A DNA stretch of 64,000 bases from Jiangella mangrovi (GTDB lineage Bacteria; Actinomycetota; Actinomycetes; Jiangellales; Jiangellaceae): positions 4,712,001 through 4,776,000 of the forward strand of contig NZ_JACHMM010000001.1 in NCBI RefSeq assembly GCF_014204975.1, given 5' to 3'. The notes below the pieces were generated by a model. The model was given only the letters and a program-made list of their open reading frames with translations, was not told the DNA's origin and made no database searches. Shown here one piece after another: positions 19,174-29,331 of the stretch (its first letter is position 1; each line of letters starts with the position of its first letter). The translations under genes were made by a program, and so were the position numbers.

Positions 19174-21712
19174 CGCGCAGGACGTCCAGCACCTCGTCGA
19201 GCTCGTCGGGCTTGATCAGCACGTCGCGGGCCTTGGACCCCTCGGACGGGCCGACGATGCCGCGGCTCTCCATGAGGTCCATGAGCCGGCCGGCCTTGGC
19301 GAACCCGACGCGGAGCTTGCGCTGCAGCATGGACGTGGAGCCGAACTGCGTGTTGACGACCAGCTCGGCGGCCTGGCAGAGCAGGTCGAGGTCGTCGCCG
19401 ATGTCCTCGTCGACCTCGCGCTTGGACGCGGCCGCCGCGGCGGTGACGTCCTCGCGGTAGTCCGGCTCGAGCTGCTCCTTGCAGTGGCCGACGACGGCGG
19501 CGATCTCGGTCTCGGTGACCCAGGCGCCCTGGACACGGATCGGCTTGCTCGCGCCCATGGGCAGGAACAGCCCGTCGCCCTGGCCGACCAGCTTCTCCGC
19601 CCCCGGCTGGTCGAGGATGACCCGGGAGTCGGCCAGCGAGGACGTCGCGAACGCCAGCCGCGACGGCACGTTGGCCTTGATGAGGCCGGTGACGACGTCG
19701 ACCGACGGCCGCTGCGTCGCGAGCACCAGGTGGATGCCGGCGGCACGCGCCAGCTGGGTGATGCGGACGACGGAGTCCTCGACGTCGCGCGGGGCGACCA
19801 TCATGAGGTCGGCCAGCTCGTCGACGATGACCAGCAGGTACGGGTACGGCGTCAGCACCCGCTCGCTGCCCTCGGGCGCCTTGACCTTGCCGGCGCGGAC
19901 GGCCTTGTTGAAGTCGTCGACGTGCCGGAAGCCGAAGTTGGCGAGGTCGTCGTAGCGCATGTCCATCTCACGCACGACCCACTGCAGCGCCTCGGCCGCC
20001 TTCTTCGGGTTGGTGATGATCGGCGTGATGAGGTGCGGGATGCCCTCGTAGGCCGACAGCTCGACCCGCTTGGGGTCGACCATGATCAGCCGGACCTCGT
20101 CGGGCGTCGCCCGCATGAGCAACGACGTGATCATCGAGTTGATGAAGCTGGACTTGCCGGAGCCGGTGGCGCCGGCGACCAGCAGGTGCGGCATCTTCGC
20201 CAGGTTGGTGACGACGAAGCCGCCCTCGACGTCCTTGCCGAGGCCCGCGATCATCGGGTGGTGGTCCTTGCGGGCCACCGGCGAGCGCATGACGTCGCCG
20301 AGGCTGACGATCTCCTTGTCGGTGTTCGGGATCTCGATGCCGATGGCCGACTTGCCCGGGATGGGCGACAGGATGCGCACGTCGGCGCTGGCCACGGCGT
20401 AGGAGATGTTCTTCGACAGCGCCGTGACCCGCTCGACCTTGACGGCGGTGCCGAGCTCGACCTCGTAACGGGTGACCGTCGGGCCGCGGGTGTAGCCGGT
20501 GACGACGGCGTCGATGTTGAACTGGTCGAACACGCCCATGAGGGAGTCGACGACCTGGTCCGACGCGGACGACTTCGCCTTGTGCGGGCTGCCCTGCCGG
20601 AGCAGGTCGCTCGACGGCAGCGTGTAGGTGATGTCGCCCGAGAGCGCCAGCTGCTCGACCCGCTGCGGGATCGGCGTGTGCGGCGGCGGCTCCGCGGGGC
20701 CGTCGGCGGCCTTCTTGCGCTTGCGCAGCTCGCGGGCGACGACGGACGGCTCCGCCGGCGCGTCGGCGTCGTCCTCGGAGTCGGCGTCGTCGGAGCCCAG
20801 GCCGGCCAGCTCCGCGGTGTCGGCGTCGTCGGCCTCGGGGTCTCGCTTCCGCTTGCGCTTGGGCTTTTCGCGCAGCACCGGGGAGTCGTAGGCCTCGGCG
20901 TCGGTGGGCGCCAGCCGGTCGCGCCCGCCGCCCTCCTCCTCGTCGACCTCGGGACGGCGGAAGCCCAGCCAGCCCCCGACGACGACGCCGGCCGCCTGCA
21001 GCTGGGCGGTGACCTCGTACAGCGGGATGCCGGTGATGACCAGCACGCCGAACAGCGTCAGCAGGCCCAGCAGCGGTCCGGCCACCCACACCGTCAGCAG
21101 GTCGGCGAGGATGGTGGACGAGACGTAGCCGATGGCGCCGCCGGCCCGCTCCATGGCGATCTGCCCGTCGACGGGACGGGGCATGCCGCCGGCGATGTGC
21201 GCGAGGCCGAGCGTGCCCAGCGCGAGGCAGACCCAGCCGATGACCTGCCGGCCGCCGGGGCCGTTGCGGTCGGGGTGGCGCAGGGTGCGCCAGGCGGCCA
21301 TCATCAGCAGCACCGGCGCGACGTAGGCGCCGGTGCCGATGGCCCCGGCGATGCCCTGGTAGACGGCCTCGTAGACCTGGCCGTCGAGCGTCCACCACAC
21401 CGACGCGGCGACGATGAACGCCGTCCCGATGAGGAACAGCCCCACGCCGTCGCGGCGCTGGGAGGCCTCGAGGCTGGTGGCGGTGCGCCCGACGCTGCGC
21501 GCCGTGCCTCCGACCAGGTGGGCGATGCCCATCCAGATGCCGACGATCATCCGGCCGATGCCGCCGAAGAACTGGGCGACGAGACTCGGCTCCGGCGGCG
21601 GAGGCGGCGGGGGCGGTTCGGGTGCGCGACGCTTGCGGCCGCGAGCCGGGGTACGCCGCTTGGGCGTACCCGACGAGCTTCGCGACCGAGCCGTGGCTGT
21701 TCGGGTCGCCAT
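19166..21712 (-). CDS. ftsK: DNA translocase FtsK
   Basis: Septal DNA pump that clears chromosomes during division. 848 residues: a basic, Pro-rich N-terminus, four to five membrane segments within about residues 50-240, a charged linker (about 250-360), then the motor with Walker A GATGSGKS (about 507-514), Walker [14 protein letters not shown] and [12 protein letters not shown]. The C-terminal gamma winged helix ([20 protein letters not shown]) reads KOPS sequences. ATG 21712 is used; GTG 21721 is an in-frame alternative and no strong ribosome site is seen for either. The gene diverges from the padR unit. Confidence 0.94.
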   Translation of the reverse strand: MATRTATARSRSSSGTPKRRTPARGRKRRAPEPPPPPPPPEPSLVAQFFGGIGRMIVGIWMGIAHLVGGTARSVGRTATSLEASQRRDGVGLFLIGTAFIVAASVWWTLDGQVYEAVYQGIAGAIGTGAYVAPVLLMMAAWRTLRHPDRNGPGGRQVIGWVCLALGTLGLAHIAGGMPRPVDGQIAMERAGGAIGYVSSTILADLLTVWVAGPLLGLLTLFGVLVITGIPLYEVTAQLQAAGVVVGGWLGFRRPEVDEEEGGGRDRLAPTDAEAYDSPVLREKPKRKRKRDPEADDADTAELAGLGSDDADSEDDADAPAEPSVVARELRKRKKAADGPAEPPPHTPIPQRVEQLALSGDITYTLPSSDLLRQGSPHKAKSSASDQVVDSLMGVFDQFNIDAVVTGYTRGPTVTRYEVELGTAVKVERVTALSKNISYAVASADVRILSPIPGKSAIGIEIPNTDKEIVSLGDVMRSPVARKDHHPMIAGLGKDVEGGFVVTNLAKMPHLLVAGATGSGKSSFINSMITSLLMRATPDEVRLIMVDPKRVELSAYEGIPHLITPIITNPKKAAEALQWVVREMDMRYDDLANFGFRHVDDFNKAVRAGKVKAPEGSERVLTPYPYLLVIVDELADLMMVAPRDVEDSVVRITQLARAAGIHLVLATQRPSVDVVTGLIKANVPSRLAFATSSLADSRVILDQPGAEKLVGQGDGLFLPMGASKPIRVQGAWVTETEIAAVVGHCKEQLEPDYREDVTAAAAASKREVDEDIGDDLDLLCQAAELVVNTQFGSTSMLQRKLRVGFAKAGRLMDLMESRGIVGPSEGSKARDVLIKPDELDEVLDVLRGD

Positions 21713-21810
21713 GGTGATCACACTACATCTGACTCAGTCGCATCTTCAGTCACACGCGTCCCGGCGCGTCGAGCGAAATGTCCGAACCGAACCGAGTTCG
21801 GGCCAGCTAT

Positions 21811-21834
21811 ACACACGGCGTATACGCCCGGTGT
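21811..21834. promoter_or_regulatory. Probable PadR operator palindrome
   Basis: A perfect 12-bp palindrome GGCGTATACGCC at 21817-21828 is extended by ACAC on the left and GTGT on the right, giving 24 bp with two mismatched pairs. It lies 13 bp before the padR ATG and also inside the divergent ftsK upstream region. PadR regulators typically bind such sites to repress their own operon. Binding is inferred. Confidence 0.65.
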
Positions 21835-21847
21835 ACAGTACGCCGGC

Positions 21848-22396
21848 ATGAGCACCTCGACGACCCTGCTCGCCCTGCTCGAACCCGCCCCGGCCTACGG
21901 GTACACGTTGAAGCAGAACTACGACCGGTGGTTCGCCCGGCGGCGTCCGCTGGCGTTCGGCCAGGTGTACGCGACGCTGGCCCGGCTCACCCGCGACGGC
22001 CTGGCCGACCAGGTCGAGGTCGAGGCCGGCCACGGCCCGGACCGCCGGCTCTACCGCATCACCGCCCGCGGCGCCGGCGTCGTCGACGCGTGGGTCACCG
22101 AGCCGCAGCCGCCCGAGATCGCCGCCGGCACCCTGCACGCACGGGTCACCGTCGCGCTGCTGTCCGGCCGCGACCCCGCCGAGGTGCTGGCCCGCCAGCG
22201 CGAGTCGCACCTGACCCGCATGCGCGCCCTGCAGGCCCTGCGCCGCGAGGCCACCGGGCCGGACCTGCTGGCCGTCACCTACGAACTGGCGCACCTCGAC
22301 GCCGACCTGCGCTGGATCGAGGAGTCGGGCACGCGGCTCGGCGCCATCCGGCACCAGCTCGAGGCCGACAAGGGAGCCGACGATGCTCGAGGCTGA
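21848..22396 (+). CDS. PadR family transcriptional regulator
   Basis: 182 residues. The N-terminal winged helix is typical (LLALLEPAPAYGYTLKQNYD, then FGQVYATLARLTRDGLADQ with wing RRLYRITARG), followed by the C-terminal dimerisation helices (LARQRESHLTRMRALQALRR, LAHLDADLRWIEE). PadR proteins sense small molecules and repress efflux genes. Its last 14 bases overlap the ABC ATPase start, so it is co-translated with the exporter it probably controls. ATG 21848 follows the palindrome listed as its operator. Confidence 0.9.
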   Translation: MSTSTTLLALLEPAPAYGYTLKQNYDRWFARRRPLAFGQVYATLARLTRDGLADQVEVEAGHGPDRRLYRITARGAGVVDAWVTEPQPPEIAAGTLHARVTVALLSGRDPAEVLARQRESHLTRMRALQALRREATGPDLLAVTYELAHLDADLRWIEESGTRLGAIRHQLEADKGADDARG

Positions 22397-23075
22397 CCGC
22401 GTCACCCTGACCTACGGCGCGACCACGGCGCTGCGCGACGTGAGCCTGACCCTCGCGCCGGGCTCGCGCACCGCGCTGATGGGGCCGTCCGGGTCGGGCA
22501 AGTCCAGCCTGCTGCACTGCCTGGCCGGCGTGCTGGTGCCCGGCCACGGGCAGGTCCTCGTGGACGGGCAGGACCTCACCGGCCTGAGCGACCGCGAGCG
22601 CAGCCGGCTGCGGCTCGAGCGGATGGGCGTGGTCTTCCAGTTCGGCGACCTCGTGCCGGAGTTGACGGTCGCCGAGAACGTCATGCTGCCGCTGCAGCTG
22701 CTCGGCACCCGGCACGCCGCCGCCCGGTCCCGCGCGCTGGAGCTGCTCGGCGAGCTGGGGGTCGCCGACGTGGCCGACTCGCGCACCGGCGCGGTCTCCG
22801 GCGGCCAGGCGCAGCGGGCCGCCGTCGCCCGGGCGCTGGTGCACGAGCCGCGGGTCGTGCTGGCCGACGAGCCCACCGGCTCGCTCGACACCGTCAACGC
22901 CGAGGCCGTGCTCGACGCCATGGTGGCGCTCAGCACCGGCATCGGCGCCACGCTGCTGGTGGTGACGCACGACAACCTGGTCGCGTCGCACCTGGACGAG
23001 CTCGTGGTGATGCGCGACGGTGCGCTCGACGGGGCGCACGATGCGGCGCTCGGCGCCCGCGGGGTCGTCGGGTGA
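22383..23075 (+). CDS. ABC transporter ATP-binding protein (MacB/LolD type)
   Basis: 230 residues with Walker A GPSGSGKS (34-41), signature VSGGQAQRAAVARAL, Walker B VVLADEPTGSLD and switch His in VVTHD. The LADEPTGSLD pattern is that of ATPases that power FtsX-type permeases, which act as mechanotransmitters or lipoprotein/antibiotic exporters. It overlaps padR by 14 bp at the front and its stop overlaps the permease start (GTGA), so the three genes form one unit. Confidence 0.92.
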   Translation: MLEADRVTLTYGATTALRDVSLTLAPGSRTALMGPSGSGKSSLLHCLAGVLVPGHGQVLVDGQDLTGLSDRERSRLRLERMGVVFQFGDLVPELTVAENVMLPLQLLGTRHAAARSRALELLGELGVADVADSRTGAVSGGQAQRAAVARALVHEPRVVLADEPTGSLDTVNAEAVLDAMVALSTGIGATLLVVTHDNLVASHLDELVVMRDGALDGAHDAALGARGVVG

Positions 23076-24952
23076 GGGCCGCCGTCGCGCTCGGGGTGCG
23101 GCTGGCGTGGGGGTCGCCCGGGCGGCGGGCCCGGTCGCTCGCGGTCCTGGGCACGGGCGCCGCCGGCACCTGGGTCCTGCTCACGGTGTGGGCGATCGCC
23201 CACGGCCGCATCGGCGACACCGCGGCGTTCTCCGAGCAGGAGGTCGGCCGGGTCATGGCGGCCGTCGTCGGCGCCGTCGCGCTGCCGGTGTTCGTGCTGG
23301 CGGCCACGGTCGGGCGGCTCTCGGCGCAGCTGCGCGACCGGCGCCTGGCGAACCTGCGGCTGCTCGGTCTGTCGGCCGCGCAGACCCGCGTGGTGGCGGC
23401 CGCCGAGGCCGGGCTGGCGGCGGTGGCGGGTACCGCGGCCGGGGTCGTGCTGACGATGATCCTCCTGCCCCTGACGGGGTACGCCCCGCCGCCGCTCGCC
23501 TGGGCCGTCGTCGTCCTGGGCATGCCGCTGGCCACGACCGCCGTCGCCGTCCTGCCGCAGCGGCTGGACGCCCGACGCGCCGTCGAGCAGGCCCGCCGTG
23601 CCGACGCGCACCGGCCGTCGCCGTGGCGGGCGGCGCCGTTGGCCGCCGGCCTGGTCGTCTGCCTGCTGGCGCGGACCTTCAACGACGACTTCCTCATCAG
23701 CAACACCGAGGTCGTGGTGCTGTTCGCCGGGGTCGCCCTGGTCGCCGCGGGCATCGTCCTGGTCGTCCCCGTCTTCGTCCGGCTCGTCGCCGACCTGCTG
23801 CTGCGGGTGTCGAGCAGCCCGACGGCGACGCTCACCGCCCGCCGGCTGCAGGCCCAGCCCGCCGCCGCGACCCGGGTCATCGGGGCGCTCATGGTCGGCC
23901 TGTTCCTGGTCATCGGCGCCCGCGCGGTGCTGGTCGCGTTCGAGGAGACCTCCCAGTACGTCGAGGCGGCCGACCAGGTCGAGAACGGCCAGCGGGCCAC
24001 CGTCACCGTGCCCGCCGACCGGCTCGACGACGCCCGCCGGCAGGTCGAGGCCATCGACGGGGTCCGCGAGACGTTCGCCTTCCCGACGCTCAGCGGCACC
24101 CTGGAGTGGCCGGGGTGGGGCGACGAGCCGTTCACGGCCAGCGCCGTGGTGGCCGGCTGCGACCAGCTCCGGGCATTCGCCGGCGAGACGCTGCGCTGCG
24201 TCGACGGGCGGGTCTCCACCCTGGAGTCGCCCTGGATGCCGGGCGAGGAGCCGCCCGGACCCGTCGCGCTGCGGGCCGTGCGCGACGGCGTGGAGGGCGG
24301 CGAGCCGGTCGAGGTGGCCCTCTCGGGCGAGCTGGTCACCGGGCCGGCCGGCACGGACCCCGATCAGCCGTACTGGGACTTCCGCCCGCTGTCGGCCACG
24401 TTCCTGGTCCCGCCGGACACGCCTGGCATCGAGGCCGTGCTCGCGGGCACCGACGCCACCGTCGTCGTGCTGGCCGAGCCCGGGCGGGACCTCTACCCGC
24501 AGCTCGAGGCGACCGGCCTGACCTCCACCTCGTACGTCGACCTCGAGTACTACGACTTCGTCGCCGGCCTGCGCACCGTCGTCTGGACCCTGGCAGCCGT
24601 CGTCCTCTCCATCGGGCTGCTGACCTTCGCGATCGCCGCCATCGACAGGGCCGTCGGCCGGCGGCGCGAGCTGGTGTCGCTGCGCCTGGTCGGCACCCCG
24701 CCGGGTGTCCTGCGGCGTGCCCAGTGGCTCGAGGCGGCGCTGCCCACCGGGCTCGGCTGCGCCGCCGCGATCGGCAGCGGGCTGTTCGCCGGCAGCACCT
24801 ACCTGCAGCTCGGCTCGGAGATGGGCGACGCGCCGTGGCGGCAGGGCGGGCTGCTCATCGGCGCGGCCGTGCTGGCCGCCGCGGTCATCGCCGCCGTCAC
24901 CGTCGTCGGCACCGCCGGGCGGCTGGCTCCCGAGCACATCCGCAAGGAGTGA
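23072..24952 (+). CDS. FtsX-like ABC transporter permease
   Basis: 626 residues with an N-terminal membrane helix (about 20-45), an FtsX core (IMAAVVGAVALPVFVLAAT type helices, AQLRDRRLANLRLLGLSAAQTRVV), a large external domain (about 290-490) and a C-terminal FtsX module (VLSIGLLTFAIAAIDRAVGR, then RRRELVSLRLVGTPPGVLRRAQ). Two FtsX modules in one chain resemble bacitracin-type (BceB) and related permeases. GTG 23072 overlaps the ATPase stop. Likely role: PadR-regulated export of, or resistance to, an envelope-active compound (inference). Confidence 0.85.
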   Translation: MRAAVALGVRLAWGSPGRRARSLAVLGTGAAGTWVLLTVWAIAHGRIGDTAAFSEQEVGRVMAAVVGAVALPVFVLAATVGRLSAQLRDRRLANLRLLGLSAAQTRVVAAAEAGLAAVAGTAAGVVLTMILLPLTGYAPPPLAWAVVVLGMPLATTAVAVLPQRLDARRAVEQARRADAHRPSPWRAAPLAAGLVVCLLARTFNDDFLISNTEVVVLFAGVALVAAGIVLVVPVFVRLVADLLLRVSSSPTATLTARRLQAQPAAATRVIGALMVGLFLVIGARAVLVAFEETSQYVEAADQVENGQRATVTVPADRLDDARRQVEAIDGVRETFAFPTLSGTLEWPGWGDEPFTASAVVAGCDQLRAFAGETLRCVDGRVSTLESPWMPGEEPPGPVALRAVRDGVEGGEPVEVALSGELVTGPAGTDPDQPYWDFRPLSATFLVPPDTPGIEAVLAGTDATVVVLAEPGRDLYPQLEATGLTSTSYVDLEYYDFVAGLRTVVWTLAAVVLSIGLLTFAIAAIDRAVGRRRELVSLRLVGTPPGVLRRAQWLEAALPTGLGCAAAIGSGLFAGSTYLQLGSEMGDAPWRQGGLLIGAAVLAAAVIAAVTVVGTAGRLAPEHIRKE

Positions 24953-25012
24953 GCCGAGCGCCGTCGGTCCCCGTATCGTCGTGCCGGGGTCCCCGGCCGA
25001 ACGGAGCGGTGC

Positions 25013-26086
25013 GTGCATCAGGTGGACGGCGCTGATGTGGACGATCTGGCCCTCGGCGCGGCCGTCCTCGGCTGCGGCGGGGGCGGCGACCCGCACCTGG
25101 CCAAGCTCATGCTGCGCCGCGCCATCGACCGGTACGGGCCGGTGCCGGTCATCGAGGCGGCCGACGTGCCCGACGGCGGCCTGGTGCTGCCGGTCGCGGT
25201 GGTCGGCGCACCCACCGTCCTCGTCGAGAAGTTCCCCGGCGAGGGCGACGCCCGGCGGGCGCTCGAGGCCATGCAGCGCTTCGCCGGCCGTACGGGCGTG
25301 GCCGTCCTGCCGCTCGAGATCGGAGCCATCAACACACTGTTCCCGCTGGTCGCGGCCGCCGAGGTGGGGCTGCCGTGCGTCGACGCCGACGGCATGCGCC
25401 GCGCCCTCCCCCAGCTCGAGACCACGCTGTTCACGCTGGCCGGCATCGACGTGTCGCCGGTCTGCGTCGTCGGCGCGCTGGGCAACGCGCTGGTCATCGA
25501 CGCCAACGACAACCGCACCGGCGAGCGGCTGACCCGGGCCGCCGTCGCCGAGCTCGGCATGGTCGCCACCGTCGCCGCCTACCCGATGAGCGGCGAGCAG
25601 TGCCGCGAGCACGCCGCGCTGGGGTCGCTGAGCCACTGCCTCGAGGTGGGCCGGCGGCTGCGTGCCATCCACGCCGGCCGGCCGGACGCGCACGCGGACT
25701 TCCTCGCCTTCACCGGCGCCGAGGTCGTGTTCAACGGCACGGTGACCGACGTGCTGCGGCGCACGTCCGGCGGCTGGACGCGCGGGACCGCCACGCTGGA
25801 GCACCTGGCCGCGCCGGACCGCCTGCTGCGCGTCGACTTCCAGAACGAAAACCTGGTCGTCACCGAGAACGGCCGCGCCGTCGCCACCGTCCCCGACGTC
25901 ATCACGCTGCTCGACGTCGACACCGGCTGGCCCGTCACCACCGAGAGCGTGACGTACGGCCAGCGGGTCGAGGTGCTGGTCATGCCCGCGCACGAGCGGT
26001 GGCTGCGCCCGGACGGGCTGGCGCTGGCCGGGCCGCGCGCCTTCGGCTACGACCTCGACTACGTGGAGCGGAGGCTGCCGGCGTGA
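25013..26086 (+). CDS. DUF917 family protein
   Basis: 357 residues with the DUF917 pattern: the N-terminal glycine-rich VLGCGGGGDPHLAKLML, LPLEIGAINTLFPLVAAAEVGLPCVDADGMRRALPQ split over residues about 102-130, and the C-terminal beta-rich NENLVVTENGRAVATVPD and FGYDLDYVERRL. These proteins are usually encoded next to hydantoinase/oxoprolinase subunits, as here; their own activity is not established. GTG start at 25013; the stop overlaps the HyuA-like gene (GTGA). Confidence 0.88.
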   Translation: MHQVDGADVDDLALGAAVLGCGGGGDPHLAKLMLRRAIDRYGPVPVIEAADVPDGGLVLPVAVVGAPTVLVEKFPGEGDARRALEAMQRFAGRTGVAVLPLEIGAINTLFPLVAAAEVGLPCVDADGMRRALPQLETTLFTLAGIDVSPVCVVGALGNALVIDANDNRTGERLTRAAVAELGMVATVAAYPMSGEQCREHAALGSLSHCLEVGRRLRAIHAGRPDAHADFLAFTGAEVVFNGTVTDVLRRTSGGWTRGTATLEHLAAPDRLLRVDFQNENLVVTENGRAVATVPDVITLLDVDTGWPVTTESVTYGQRVEVLVMPAHERWLRPDGLALAGPRAFGYDLDYVERRLPA

Positions 26087-27690
26087 GGACGCTGCGACTG
26101 GGCGTCGACGTCGGCAGCACCAACACCGACGCCGCCGTCGTCGACCGCGACGGGACCGTCGTCGCCCGGCACAAGGCGGTCACCAGCGGCGACCTCATGA
26201 CGGGGATCCGCCAGGCGCTGTCCGCGGTGCTGGCCGAGGTCGACCGGCGGGCCGTGGCCCGGCTGGTCCTCGGCACGACGCAGGCGGTGAACGCGATCGT
26301 CGAGCGGCGCATGCTGGCCCGGGTCGGCGTGCTGCGCATCGGCGCGCCGGCGACGTCGCTGGTGCCGCCGTTCACCGGTTGGCCGGGCGACCTGGTCGAC
26401 GTGGTCGGCGGGCCGGTGGCCATGGTGCGCGGCGGACACGAGTACGACGGCGGCGAGATCGCCCCGCTCGACGAGGAGGCCGTGACGGCGTTCGCGGCGG
26501 CCTGCGCGGGCCGGGCCGACGCCGTCGCCGTCGCCGCCGTCGGGTCGGCCACCAACGCCGACCACGAGCAGCGCGCCGTCGACATCCTGGACCGGCTGCT
26601 GCCGGCCGGCACCGTCACCGCCGGGCACCGGGTCGGCGGGCTGGGGCTGATCGAGCGCGAGAACGCCGCGATCCTCAACGGCGCCCTGACCGGGGTGACG
26701 GCGGGGCTCCTGCGCGGGCTCGGCGCGGCGCTGCGCGAAATGGACCTGCAGTGCGACACGTACCTGACGGAGAACGACGGCACCCTGCTGACGGCCGACC
26801 GCGCCGCCCGCTACCCGGTGCGCACCATCGCCTCCGGCCCGACGAACTCCATGCGCGGCGCCCACCACCTCAGCGGGCTCGACGACGCCGTGGTGGTCGA
26901 CGTCGGCGGCAGCTCCACGGACGTCGGCGTGCTCAGCGGCGGCTTCCCCCGGGTTTCGACGATGCCGACGGAGATCGGCGGGGTGCGCACCAACTACCGG
27001 CTGCCCGACCTCATCTCCGCGGCGCTCGGCGGCGGGAGCGTCGTGCGGCCCGCGTCGGGGGGCGGGTTCGCCGTCGAGGGCGGGTTCGCCGTCGGCCCCG
27101 AGAGCGTCGGCGCCGCCATCGGCACCGAGGCGCTGATCTTCGGCGGACCGGTGCTGACGCTCAGCGACGTGTCCGTGGCGGCCGGCCGGACGGCGTTCGG
27201 CACGGTCCCGGCGCCCGACCTGCCCGTCGACGCGGCCACCGCTGCCGCCGTCGTCGCCTCCGTCGACCGCCGGCTGGCCGAGCTGACCGACCGGCTGCGG
27301 GCCTCGCGAACGACGCTGCCGCTGGTGGCCGTCGGCGGCGGCGCGCACCTGGTGCCCGACGAGCTGCCCGGCATCCGAGCCGTGGTCCGGCCCGCCGACG
27401 GCGCCGTCGCGAACGCCGTCGGCGCAGCCGTCGCCGAGGCCTCCGGCACCGTCCACCAGGTCTACCGTTTCGACGTCACCAGCCGTCAGGCCTGCCTCGA
27501 CGAGGCCCGGCGGCTCGCCCACGAGGCCGCCGTCCGGGCCGGGGCCGCGCCGGACCGGGTGCGGATCACCCGCATCTCCGAAGTGCCGCTCGCCTACCTG
27601 CCCGGCGACTCCGCCCGGGTCGTCGTGACCGCCGTCGGCCCCCTCGCCGACGCACTCCCTCATGATCATCAAGGATCGGTGGGGTCTTGA
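26083..27690 (+). CDS. Hydantoinase/oxoprolinase family protein (HyuA-like)
   Basis: 535 residues with the ATP-binding actin-like fold of the family: phosphate loop GVDVGSTNTDAAVV (about 7-20), RLVLGTTQAVNAIVERR, TNADHEQRAVDIL, and the second phosphate loop VVVDVGGSSTDVGVLSGG (about 270-287). The family opens five-membered cyclic amides (hydantoins, 5-oxoproline) with ATP. No HyuB partner is in the window, but the DUF917 gene fused by overlap is a common companion. The stop codon lies inside the terminator hairpin. The convergent PucR gene may regulate this pair. Confidence 0.87.
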   Translation: MRTLRLGVDVGSTNTDAAVVDRDGTVVARHKAVTSGDLMTGIRQALSAVLAEVDRRAVARLVLGTTQAVNAIVERRMLARVGVLRIGAPATSLVPPFTGWPGDLVDVVGGPVAMVRGGHEYDGGEIAPLDEEAVTAFAAACAGRADAVAVAAVGSATNADHEQRAVDILDRLLPAGTVTAGHRVGGLGLIERENAAILNGALTGVTAGLLRGLGAALREMDLQCDTYLTENDGTLLTADRAARYPVRTIASGPTNSMRGAHHLSGLDDAVVVDVGGSSTDVGVLSGGFPRVSTMPTEIGGVRTNYRLPDLISAALGGGSVVRPASGGGFAVEGGFAVGPESVGAAIGTEALIFGGPVLTLSDVSVAAGRTAFGTVPAPDLPVDAATAAAVVASVDRRLAELTDRLRASRTTLPLVAVGGGAHLVPDELPGIRAVVRPADGAVANAVGAAVAEASGTVHQVYRFDVTSRQACLDEARRLAHEAAVRAGAAPDRVRITRISEVPLAYLPGDSARVVVTAVGPLADALPHDHQGSVGS

Positions 27691-27712
27691 CCCCACCGAT
27701 CCTTGATGATCA
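27663..27712. terminator. Bidirectional terminator, perfect 24-bp stem
   Basis: Left arm 27663-27686 starts TGATCATCAAGGATCGG and is exactly reverse-complementary to 27689-27712, with a TT loop. It sits between the convergent HyuA-like and PucR genes and includes the HyuA stop codon. No long U-tract follows, as is common in high-GC actinobacteria. Confidence 0.85.
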
Positions 27713-27729
27713 CGACGGCGGGCAGGCGG

Positions 27730-29331
27730 TCAGGTGTCCTCGTCGGCGACGGCGCGGGCGGCGAGGTGGGCGACCAGACGGTCGTTGGGCTGGGAGAGGT
27801 CGAGCGGCAGCAACGCACGGATCCGCTCGAGCCGTTGCAGGACCGTGTTGCGGTGCACGTTGAGGACGTTGGCGGTGGCCGTGGCCGAGGACTCGTGGTC
27901 GAGGTAGACCATCAGCGTGCGAACGAGGTCGCCACCCGGGTCGACCTCGCGCAGCGGTGCCAGCAGCGACGACGTCGCGCGCAGCAGCGGCTCGGAGCGC
28001 TGCCAGCCCGACAGCAGGCGGTCGACGCTCATGGAGCCGAAGGTCTCGACGGCGCCCGACCCGCCGCGCGCCCGGGCGAGGAGGCTGGCCTGGCGCGCCT
28101 CGTGCAGCGAGGCGCCGATGCCCTCGGCGCCGTCGTGGCCCGCGCCCAGCCCGCCCGCCACGAGCACGCCGGGGTGGTCGTCGCGGAAGGTGCGCAGGGC
28201 GTGGCCGAGCCGGCGGGCCAGGCGGTCGACCTCTTCGGGCTCGGGTTCGGCGTCCTGGGTGCGCCAGGTGGCCCAGCCGCCCGGGCGCTGGATGAGGTCG
28301 TGCGGGAGGTCGTTGTCGCGGAGCACCCGCTCGAGCCCGGCGATGAGTGAGGTGGGCCGGACGCCGGGGCCGACGGCCTGGTCGATGTTGAGGTGGATGC
28401 CGACGTGCCAGCCGCTGAGCCGCCAGCCCAGCGCCGTCGCCCGCTCGGAGGTGCCGGGGGCGATGTCGTCGGCATACTCGACGACGTCGGCCAGGACGAC
28501 GGCGCGGTAGCGGGCCTCGCGCTCGCCGTCGAGGGACTTGGTGGCGATCCAGGCGGTGTAGGCCCACGAGGCCAGCGCGAGCACCCGGCCGACGGACTCG
28601 ACCATGCCGCGCCCGGCCAGCGGCAGCCGCGCCACGAGCCAGAGGTTGGCCGGCAGTCCGTCGGCGACGGTGGCGGGATGGCAGATGAGCGTGTGGCCGT
28701 CGCCGAACAGCGTCACGGGTGCCGCCGGACCACCGGGGGGCAGCCGCTTCACCAGCTCGGCCCGGGTGGCGGGGTCGACGGTGGCGGGGTCGCCGGCCAC
28801 CGTCAGGCCGCGGCCGTCGACCATGGCCGCCGGCACCCCGGCCGCCGCCTGCACCGCGGCGAGCAGCCCCTCGGCGCTGTCGGGCACCTGCCGCAGGCGG
28901 GTCAGCATGGCGTCGACCATGCGCAGCCCGGCCAGCCGCGGTCCGCGCAGATGCCGGTCGACGGCGGCAGCCGCGGCATGCGCGTCGAGCCGGGCCACCA
29001 GCACCAGCGGCATGCCGAAGCGGTCGGCCAGCCGGCCGGTGATCTCGGGCAGCGCGTGCGTGGTGCGCTCGACGACGAGCCCGGCCAGGCCGCGCCGGTG
29101 CGCCACCCGCAGCGCGACGTCGGCCGACACCTCCTCGACCGCGAGCCGCTCGCGCGGGAACAGCGGCAGGCAGCCGGCGGGCAGCTCGTCGAGCTGGCGC
29201 AGCGACGTGCCGACGACCACCGACGTGACCTCGTGCGCCAGCCCGCGCCGCCCGGCCACGACGTCGTACTCGCCGACGAGCCCGAGCGCGAGCAATTCCG
29301 CCAGCATGACGGCGGATTCTGCGGGCGGCAT
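27730..29331 (-). CDS. PucR family transcriptional regulator
   Basis: 533 residues: N-terminal PucR domain (AELLALGLVGEYDVVAGRRG...VTSVVVGTSLRQLDELPAG), a central GGDEF-like region (about 290-400), and a C-terminal HTH_30 motif (ATATANVLNVHRNTVLQRLERI). PucR proteins activate purine, allantoin and related nitrogen-catabolic genes. ATG 29331 is chosen for GGATGAC just upstream; a longer frame to 29445 has no such support. It faces the DUF917/HyuA genes and diverges from the next gene across 289 bp. Confidence 0.88.
   Translation of the reverse strand: MPPAESAVMLAELLALGLVGEYDVVAGRRGLAHEVTSVVVGTSLRQLDELPAGCLPLFPRERLAVEEVSADVALRVAHRRGLAGLVVERTTHALPEITGRLADRFGMPLVLVARLDAHAAAAAVDRHLRGPRLAGLRMVDAMLTRLRQVPDSAEGLLAAVQAAAGVPAAMVDGRGLTVAGDPATVDPATRAELVKRLPPGGPAAPVTLFGDGHTLICHPATVADGLPANLWLVARLPLAGRGMVESVGRVLALASWAYTAWIATKSLDGEREARYRAVVLADVVEYADDIAPGTSERATALGWRLSGWHVGIHLNIDQAVGPGVRPTSLIAGLERVLRDNDLPHDLIQRPGGWATWRTQDAEPEPEEVDRLARRLGHALRTFRDDHPGVLVAGGLGAGHDGAEGIGASLHEARQASLLARARGGSGAVETFGSMSVDRLLSGWQRSEPLLRATSSLLAPLREVDPGGDLVRTLMVYLDHESSATATANVLNVHRNTVLQRLERIRALLPLDLSQPNDRLVAHLAARAVADEDT

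Noticed and set aside
22412-25993. 1193-residue minus-strand frame
   Set aside because: Antisense to the ABC ATPase, FtsX permease and DUF917 genes, all of which have intact motifs; composition is typical of a shadow.
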